17,457 nucleotides of DNA from Cyclostephanos tholiformis (lineage: Eukaryota > Bacillariophyta > Thalassiosirophyceae > Thalassiosirales > Thalassiosiraceae): positions 1-17,457 of the forward strand of contig JALLPB010000334.1 of assembly GCA_036939975.1 (NCBI GenBank). The letters are read 5' to 3'. A model generated the notes under the pieces. It saw only the letters and a program-made list of their open reading frames with translations. It was not told where the DNA came from and made no database searches. Positions 8,943 to 14,618 of the stretch are shown here, one piece after another. Numbering within the stretch: position 1 is the first letter of the stretch; every line of letters begins with the position of its first letter. A program made the translations under genes and the position numbers.

Positions 8943-10226
8943 ATGACCAGTCCATCGCTGATACTTGGATCCACCCTGGTGGCATTTTCCCCGACCCTCG
9001 CCCTACTGGTACTGATCGTTTCGGGCAAGCCGCAGCTGGTGATACTCGCCGTTTGTTCCGCCTTCGCATACCTCCTCTCGGCGTTATGTTCGTCACTCTT
9101 CTGGCTGGTAACGTCCGCCATCATAGGAAAAGTCGGGGCGGACGATCTCGTCGTCACCCTCCTCGCCCTGGCGATACCGGGTGTGTTCTGCCAATTGGCA
9201 ACGCGCTGCCTGTTCGTCTTGGGATATTTTCGAGTCGAGGACGTGATACGACGGAGCGTGGCGAGACACGAGGAGGAAACTCGGATTGCGGCGGCCTCGT
9301 CGTCGTCGAACGGCGGCGTCGTCGTCGACGACGACGATGACGACCACAACGACGACCACGCCGAAACGAACGCCCTCCAGCTCCAATTGAACGACCTATC
9401 GTGCTCCATCGCGTCCGGGACCGGATACGCGTTATTGCACTCGCTCTTCCTGTACGGGACGTTGCTTGCCTCGGAATCGGGAGAGGCCGCGAACGGATAC
9501 GACGATGGGGGGGCGTACACGGGGGGGGGGGGTAGCACCGGACACGGCGGAACGCTGTACCAGCCGAGCTGCGGTGAGTGGTCGTTTTTTTTTCCTTCTT
9601 TTTTCCACGCACCATTTCCCCCCCCCCTTGTACCGACGAGCGCGACCGACCGAATCTTGTCCTCTTTTCCTCCNCCCCCCTGTACCGACGAGCGCGACCA
9701 ACCGAATCTTGTCCTCTTTTCCTCCATTGGTGGATGTATTTTACGCCTCCCCCCCCCCACCCACCTGGTCTTCCCAGGTGGTGTACCGAGCCTGATCAAC
9801 GGCGCCCTAATCGCTTGCATGTTCTCCATACTGGACGTAATGTGGATGATGCTATGCTTCTTCGGGATGAGGAGACGATATTCGTCGTTTAGGAGGGGAG
9901 GGCCGGGTCATCGTCCCGCGTCGTCGTCGTATTCCGGGACGATGCGGGCGCTCATCCGCGCGCTCGCCTTTCGGGGATTGGACGAGACCTGGCCGGGGGT
10001 CGGCGGCGACGTCGGCATCGCCGCGATATGTACGGTCGCGATCACCCACTCGATGGCGTCGTTGGTCCTTGCCCCCAACATACTCGAGGACGGGTGCAGG
10101 ATATCCCTCCCATGTCTGGGGTGTGTAGTGGTATATGTGGGGATCGTCCTACGCGGGGTCATGAAGGGGGGGAAATTCCTCCCAGATGACCAACGAAAGA
10201 GGATCCAAGGTCATACTTTTGTGTAG
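8943..10226 (+). CDS. APH1: APH-1-like subunit of gamma-secretase
   Basis: Multi-pass membrane scaffold that, in animals and plants, assembles with nicastrin, presenilin and PEN-2 in the endomembrane system. Exons 8943-9573 and 9778-10226 (1080 nt, 359 aa); donor GTGAGT, acceptor TTCCCAG, phase 1. Family match: start MTSPSLILGSTLVAFSPTLA resembles the animal N-terminus with FGPALAL; then LLSALCSSLFWLV, and CQLATRCLFVLGYF at the position of the animal segment with FRFAYYKLL. Seven hydrophobic segments are expected and can be placed near residues 5-27, 32-57, 70-96, 153-176, 213-239, 288-308 and 316-337. Loop 3-4 carries an acidic/His stretch (about 126-140). The animal GxxxG motif in segment 4 appears here as G159-A163-S167. 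The animal His in segment 5 is Asp230 here, while the His in segment 6 is kept (His301). At 359 aa it is longer than the roughly 250-265 aa human proteins because of its loops. Identification is by remembered alignment. Confidence 0.85.
   Translation: MTSPSLILGSTLVAFSPTLALLVLIVSGKPQLVILAVCSAFAYLLSALCSSLFWLVTSAIIGKVGADDLVVTLLALAIPGVFCQLATRCLFVLGYFRVEDVIRRSVARHEEETRIAAASSSSNGGVVVDDDDDDHNDDHAETNALQLQLNDLSCSIASGTGYALLHSLFLYGTLLASESGEAANGYDDGGAYTGGGGSTGHGGTLYQPSCGEWSFFFPSFFHAPFPPPLVPTSATDRILSSFPXPPCTDERDQPNLVLFSSIGGCILRLPPPTHLVFPGGVPSLINGALIACMFSILDVMWMMLCFFGMRRRYSSFRRGGPGHRPASSSYSGTMRALIRALAFRGLDETWPGVGGDVGIAAICTVAITHSMASLVLAPNILEDGCRISLPCLGCVVVYVGIVLRGVMKGGKFLPDDQRKRIQGHTFV
9317..9360 (+). repeat. 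GAC/GTC microsatellite encoding the acidic/His loop of APH-1
   Basis: A trinucleotide tract beginning with a 20-bp perfect palindrome (9317-9336) encodes Val-Val-Val followed by Asp-rich residues with interspersed His. It lies between predicted transmembrane segments 3 and 4 of APH-1. Confidence 0.7.
9574..9777 (+). other. APH-1 intron, 204 nt, free of in-frame stops
   Basis: It starts GTGAGT and ends TTCCCAG. Its length is a multiple of three and the APH-1 frame stays open through it, apart from one undetermined base at 9674. Splicing is favoured because the translated intron is Phe/Pro/Ser low-complexity sequence, and removing it brings the conserved fifth membrane segment next to the preceding loop as in the family. 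Confidence 0.75.
9629..9725 (+). repeat. 45-bp direct repeat, two copies, inside the APH-1 intron
   Basis: Copies at 9629-9673 and 9681-9725 differ by one visible substitution (GACCGACCG versus GACCAACCG). They are separated by a C-run containing the undetermined base at 9674. The copy number may be wrong, since the assembly is uncertain exactly here. Confidence 0.85.
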
Positions 10227-10446
10227 TAAGAGGGATGCCCGTCGTGTGGTCCGAGGAAAAGGATGATACATAGAACATGTATAAAGAATAGCACTAGGCA
10301 CAGAAAATGGCCGGAAAAATGCATCTCCTGTTTGTTTAGTAAATAATAGACGGCTTTCGATATGAAGTACCATCGTGTTTCGAAGTACGCGTGCTCGAAT
10401 ACTTTTTGAACCCCTGATTTTTTCATGGCGGAAACACCTCGATCTC
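10227..10446. other. short convergent intergenic spacer
   Basis: 220 bases between the APH-1 and methyltransferase stop codons. Both 3' UTRs must fit here or overlap. A small inverted repeat (CGAGT-TTTG-ACTCG, 10450-10463) overlaps the methyltransferase stop codon. Confidence 0.5.
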
Positions 10447-12057
10447 CTACGAGTTTTGACTCGATGCCTCCTTCCTCGCGACGCAAAAAACGCAACCGTA
10501 TACGACGCTCATCATGCTGCATGAGTCGGACGCGTATTTGGCCGGTATGCCCGTCTCTTCCTCCAGTATGACGAAGCCGCAGTTCACGATCATATCCCGC
10601 ACCTCCTCCCACGTGTAGTCGATGCTTTGCAGATACCTCGAATCGAGTCCGTCGTTGCGCCTTTCGTACGCGCTACCGTTGTCGTAATCGTCGTCGCTCC
10701 GTCCTCCGTGTTTCTCCGCGTCGACGTCACCGGGAATGAGACCGCCGTGTCCGGACCAGTGGAACATGAGAGGACCGAAGTGCACGAGCAGACCGCCGTC
10801 CTCGAGCATGTGGTACATCGCGTGGAGGTAGTGCGGCAGCGACGGCGCCGTGTCGAGGAAGTAGGAACACGCGACGACGTGGAACTTCCGCCGCCATCGA
10901 TACGATGAGTCGTCATCGTCGTGGAGACGACGTCGATCTCGTCCATCGCCGCCGGGAAGGAAGTGGGAATACAAATGAAGGAACTCCCCCGCCAGCATCG
11001 TGAATTCCGGACGATAATCGTCGTCGACGTCGTCCATTTCCATGGCGCTCGCGGGGTCCACGTCCGGCACTATCACGGTACGCAGACGAGTCTCGAGCGA
11101 CAGCACGTTCTTCGTCTCCGCCATCCACGGACTAATGGCAAACTTCGGCGACGACGACGACGACGATAACGACGAGCAGACGTCACCCACGTGGCGACGA
11201 CCGTTCAAAATGAAATCGCTCGCGAGGAGCATGGGCAACGAGAAGTCGCTACCCTCGACGGAATATCCCCGAGAATAAATCTCCCAGGCGAGTCGACCGA
11301 GTCCGGAACCGGGCACGGCGACCCTAATGACGGATGTCGTCGTTTTTTGACTTGTCGCTGTCGCCGTCCTCGTCCCTTGTCGTCCCTCCTTGGGACGATT
11401 CGTCGAGATGGATACGTCGGTATCATCGTCATTCGATGGACCATCGGCGGCGGATGCCGATTTGGAGGAGGCGGATGCTACGGAGTAAGCGCGACGACGA
11501 CCTCCGCCGTCGACGTCGTCGCCGGGGAGGGAGAGGAGAGGCGCGTACCTCGTCACCGCCCCGATTATCCTGTCGTACGCAACCGTCCTCTCCTCCCTGC
11601 CCTCTGCACTCCAATCCCTCGCGACGCTCTTCAATACCGAATCGACCTTCGATATATCGTCCTCCGTGACCCAACCAACAACCCCCCCCTTTCCTCCATC
11701 TCCATCCCCTCCGTCTCGTCCTCGTTGTCCTCGTCTATTGCGTAACGCATCCTGCGACGTTTCCTGATCCGAGTGCCTCAATGCATTATCCAAGAAATAC
11801 TGATTCCGTATCGCGGCATCGTGCAGCCTACTACGCCTCTCATCATATTCCGACGTGCGGGGGATGAGCGAGGGAGGGAGCATATGCTCGATCGAAGATG
11901 TCGTCGACGACGACGACGACGACGATAACGTTCGGAGCCTACGTCGATGTATCCCGATCTCGCGCGTTATGTGGAAGGTGGCGTACTGGCGATAGGAATC
12001 GCATACCCGAGTGTAGTGCGCGCGCTCCTCGTCCTCGTCCTCGTCGTCGTCCTCGTT

Positions 12058-12088
<31 letters not shown>

Positions 12089-12165
12089 TCTCCCTTGTCA
12101 TTCTCACGATGATGCCCCGGCAATCGCCGCTTCGCGCCGTGGGACTGATGGTGATCTCGGTCCAT
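10447..12165 (-). CDS. CARNMT1: carnosine N-methyltransferase-like protein (N2227 family)
   Basis: SAM-dependent methyltransferase; the animal and yeast members convert carnosine to anserine. Single exon, 572 aa, against about 400 aa for human and yeast proteins; the extra length is low-complexity sequence (poly-Ala 28-36, Asp/Glu 38-47, Ser runs, and 146-160 and 215-277). Family signatures in order: YATFHITREI and RRRLRTL near 61-80; VARDWSAEGREER near 181-193; SAM motif VAVPGSGLGRLAWEI (282-296); GSDFSLPMLLASDFILN (305-321); EFTMLAGEFLHLY (387-399); HVVACSYFLDTAPSLPHYL (429-447); GGLLVHFGPLMFHW (457-470); YTWEEVRDMIVNCGF (517-531); then MMSVVYGCVFCVARK near the end. Asp438 and His469 match residues I recall as carnosine-binding in the human enzyme. 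Near Tyr556 one of two human Tyr positions is Val. The fold is secure; carnosine itself as substrate in an alga is an assumption. Confidence 0.9.
12059..12085 (-). repeat. GGC microsatellite encoding poly-alanine in the methyltransferase
   Basis: A run of GGC triplets on the + strand reads as nine consecutive Ala codons (residues 28-36) in the carnosine methyltransferase N-terminus, followed by an Asp/Glu run. Confidence 0.75.
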
Positions 12166-12713
12166 GGAATATGGATCTGATTCCCTGGGAACCTGGACCT
12201 TGGGAGCTGGGGAAGGGGGAGGGAGTGGTTAACCGGAGGCCGATGATATAGTAAAGTATCGTTGATGATAATCCCATCTCATGGTGACCACAAGTCGAAG
12301 GAGGAGGCGATGGTGGTCGCAGCAGGTAGTAAGATACTAATATCAAACTGGAAAATAAAACAGAGCTTTCCTGCAGTTGAGGTAGGATTAAAATCATCAC
12401 AAAATATTTTTTTTCTTGTGGTGTAGTTGTGAAATAGCACCAGAATTTTCCGGACTTCTCGTAACGAGTTCCCACGTATTGCGAAACCCCTGACATGTTC
12501 GGGGAACGAAGTCATCAATACTTTCCGGCAGTTGAGATAGTTAAAATAATCACAAAACATTTTGGATGATATTGTATCTTTTTTTATCAGAGAGAGAAAT
12601 AATGAAGGGTAAAGTACTATCATACCTCACAAAAAACATGTAAGAGATTCGTCACATTTTTCCATTGCAACCTGAGAGAGAACAGATTATAGTCTATAAA
12701 GTCAAGTGCGGTG
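12166..12713. promoter_or_regulatory. divergent intergenic region between the methyltransferase and the repeat-protein gene
   Basis: 548 bases between divergent start codons. It is AT-richer than the methyltransferase gene and contains a degenerate direct repeat (12367-12410 and 12522-12563). A TATAAA at 12695-12700 lies just before the orphan gene. No coding region is supported. Confidence 0.5.
12367..12563. repeat. pair of imperfect direct repeats of about 42-44 bp
   Basis: The segment beginning TTTCCTGCAGTTGAGGTAGG (12367-12410) recurs at 12522-12563 beginning TTTCCGGCAGTTGAGATAG. Both continue through an AAATMATCACAAAA stretch. A 155-bp period and a few mismatches and gaps suggest an old local duplication or two copies of a short dispersed repeat. 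Confidence 0.7.
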
Positions 12714-14453
12714 ATGTGGAAGGGGCGAGTGACCGCTGGGAGGAAGAGGAGCGACCTTCGTCAGGGTCGGAAGCTGTCCCAGGAGCCCGACTACGAGAGC
12801 ACCTTTATGGATCCAACGCTGAAAGAAGTCCCTCCCAATCATCTTCCTGAGAATGACATACATCGAAATGTCCCGTGCAATGGGTTTTCTGATGCCCTAG
12901 ACATTCATGAGCCCGACGACAAGAGCTTGGAGGTTATCGAGGTCACCTTTAACTTTCCAAAGCTGACTGAAGACGCTCCCAACAACTGTCATCTCGAGAT
13001 AGTAAAAGGTGATTCAGAATTTGTTTCGTCGTCCAAGCTACAAAAGAATGTAGTAGAGGAAGTATCATCCGTAGCTGAAGAATATCACAAGTTGGAAGCT
13101 CCTATCCAGAGGGCCGAATGTGACTCATCTACGGTGAAATTTGACAATGAAGACGACATTTCCATCAAAACATCGAAATCACTACAATGCGAATACATTT
13201 CTTCTGCTAGATCCAAAATCAAAACAATGAAAACAAGGGGAAATATGGCGCTCAAGCACGCTACGGACAAAACTCGAAATGTCCCGCGCGATGGGTTTTC
13301 TGATGCCCTAGACATTCAGGAGCCCGACGACAAGAGCTTGGAGGTTATCGAGGTCACCTTTAACTATCCAAAGCTGACAAAAGACGCTCCCAACAACTAT
13401 CATCTCGAGAGAGTAAAAGGTGATTCCGAATTTGTTTCGTCGTCCGAACTAGAAAATAATGCAGTAGAGGAAGTATCATCCGTATCTGAAGAGCATCCCA
13501 AGTTGGAAGAGCACCCCAAGTTGGAAGCTCCTATTCTAAGGGCCGAACCTGGTGCATCTACGGTGAAGTTTGAGACGAAATTGCGCAAAGACGACATTTC
13601 CATCAAAACATCGAAATCACAACAGTCCAAAAACATTTCTTCTGTCAGATCCAAAATCAAAACAAAGAAAACAAGGGGAAATATGGCACGCAAGCACGCT
13701 ACGGTCAAAACTCGAAATATCCCGCGAGATGAGCTTGCTCATGCCCTAGCCATTCAGGAGCCAGACGACAAGGGTTTGGAGGTTATCGAGGTCACCTTAA
13801 ATTATCCAAAGCAGATAGAAGACGCTCCCAACAACTATCATCTCGAGAGAGTAAAAGGTGATTCAGAATTTGTTTCGTCGTCCAAACTAGAAAAGAATGC
13901 AGCGGAGGAAATATCGTCCATAGCTGAAGAACATCCCAGGCTGGAAGTTATCCCGAGGGCCAAATGTGACGCATCTACGGTGAAGTTTGATATTGACGAT
14001 GACATTTCCACCAAAACATCGAAATCACACCTGTCCAAATATATTTCTTCTGTTAGATCCATAATCAAAACAAAGAAAACAAGGGGAAATATGTCACGCA
14101 AGCACGTCGTGAAATCCGAAAGCCCCAGTGGTCACGTATCGAAGAAACGAAGAATCAAGTCCGTAAAGCGGGGCGGTAAACAGCACCCCCGCTCCCTAGA
14201 GTTGTCGGACGAGATCCTGTTACTCAGAGGTATGATGTCTCAGCTACAGGGTAAAATCGACGAGATCAATCAGGTCGAAAACGTTAATTGTTTCACTGGT
14301 TGTTACAATGAATATCTTGAATGGTTCGATGTATGTAATGGCGGAGATGATGGGAGCAGTGTGACGAAGATGAGTTCGAACGACTCTGAATCTAACGACG
14401 GAGATTTTCCTTTGAGAGAAAAAAATCCCAACGGTCGCCTTTATTTGGTTTAG
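12714..14453 (+). CDS. uncharacterised protein with three tandem repeats and a basic C-terminal region
   Basis: I do not recognise this protein. It is 579 aa in one exon from ATG 12714, the first ATG after a stop at 12690. A TATAAA only 14 bases upstream leaves open a start at the next in-frame ATG, 12807 (residue 32). Three copies of a repeat make up most of it: 12864-13274 (137 codons), 13275-13712 (146) and 13713-about 14112 (about 133). Each copy starts RN[VI]PR/C, continues EPDDKSLEVIEVT, DAPNNYHLE, VKGDSEFVSSS, STVKF, DDISIKTSKS, and ends KTRGNM..KH. The repeats look polar and disordered, alternating acidic stretches with basic Lys-rich ends. The C-terminal part has a candidate nuclear localisation signal (KKRRIKSVKRGGK), a short possible coiled coil (LSDEILLLRGMMSQLQGKI) and an acidic Ser/Asp tail. 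No signal peptide or membrane segment is visible. Base composition is AT-richer than in the neighbouring genes. Confidence 0.6.
   Translation: MWKGRVTAGRKRSDLRQGRKLSQEPDYESTFMDPTLKEVPPNHLPENDIHRNVPCNGFSDALDIHEPDDKSLEVIEVTFNFPKLTEDAPNNCHLEIVKGDSEFVSSSKLQKNVVEEVSSVAEEYHKLEAPIQRAECDSSTVKFDNEDDISIKTSKSLQCEYISSARSKIKTMKTRGNMALKHATDKTRNVPRDGFSDALDIQEPDDKSLEVIEVTFNYPKLTKDAPNNYHLERVKGDSEFVSSSELENNAVEEVSSVSEEHPKLEEHPKLEAPILRAEPGASTVKFETKLRKDDISIKTSKSQQSKNISSVRSKIKTKKTRGNMARKHATVKTRNIPRDELAHALAIQEPDDKGLEVIEVTLNYPKQIEDAPNNYHLERVKGDSEFVSSSKLEKNAAEEISSIAEEHPRLEVIPRAKCDASTVKFDIDDDISTKTSKSHLSKYISSVRSIIKTKKTRGNMSRKHVVKSESPSGHVSKKRRIKSVKRGGKQHPRSLELSDEILLLRGMMSQLQGKIDEINQVENVNCFTGCYNEYLEWFDVCNGGDDGSSVTKMSSNDSESNDGDFPLREKNPNGRLYLV
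12864..14112 (+). repeat. three in-frame tandem repeats of 411, 438 and about 400 bp
   Basis: Units begin at 12864, 13275 and 13713, each at a CGA codon followed by AAT. Unit 2 is longer because of an 18-bp tandem duplication (13491-13508 and 13509-13526) and a few extra codons after STVKFE. All length differences are multiples of three. Confidence 0.9.
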
Positions 14454-14618
14454 GTTTGTTTTCGTGATGTACTTCATTGCCATTGTGCCTAGACACCCGT
14501 CAGCAGCTACATGCAAATCACGATAACATTTAAAATTCCAGCTAGTGAGCGCTTCTCCTTTCCACCATGTTCCGCTTGTGGTACTTCATTTCCACCTTTA
14601 TTCGGGAAATGCTGGTTG
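14454..14618. other. short convergent intergenic spacer
   Basis: 165 bases between the stop codons of the orphan repeat gene and the THOC5-like gene. It must carry both 3' ends. No recognisable element is seen. Confidence 0.5.

Noticed and set aside
9317..9336. 20-bp palindrome as a protein-binding site
   Set aside because: It arises from the junction of GTC and GAC trinucleotide tracts, which recur in coding microsatellites elsewhere in the window (for example near 11905).
12864..14112. CRISPR-like or mobile-element repeat array
   Set aside because: The units are long (400-438 bp), directly adjacent and in a continuous coding frame, with no terminal repeats or spacers.
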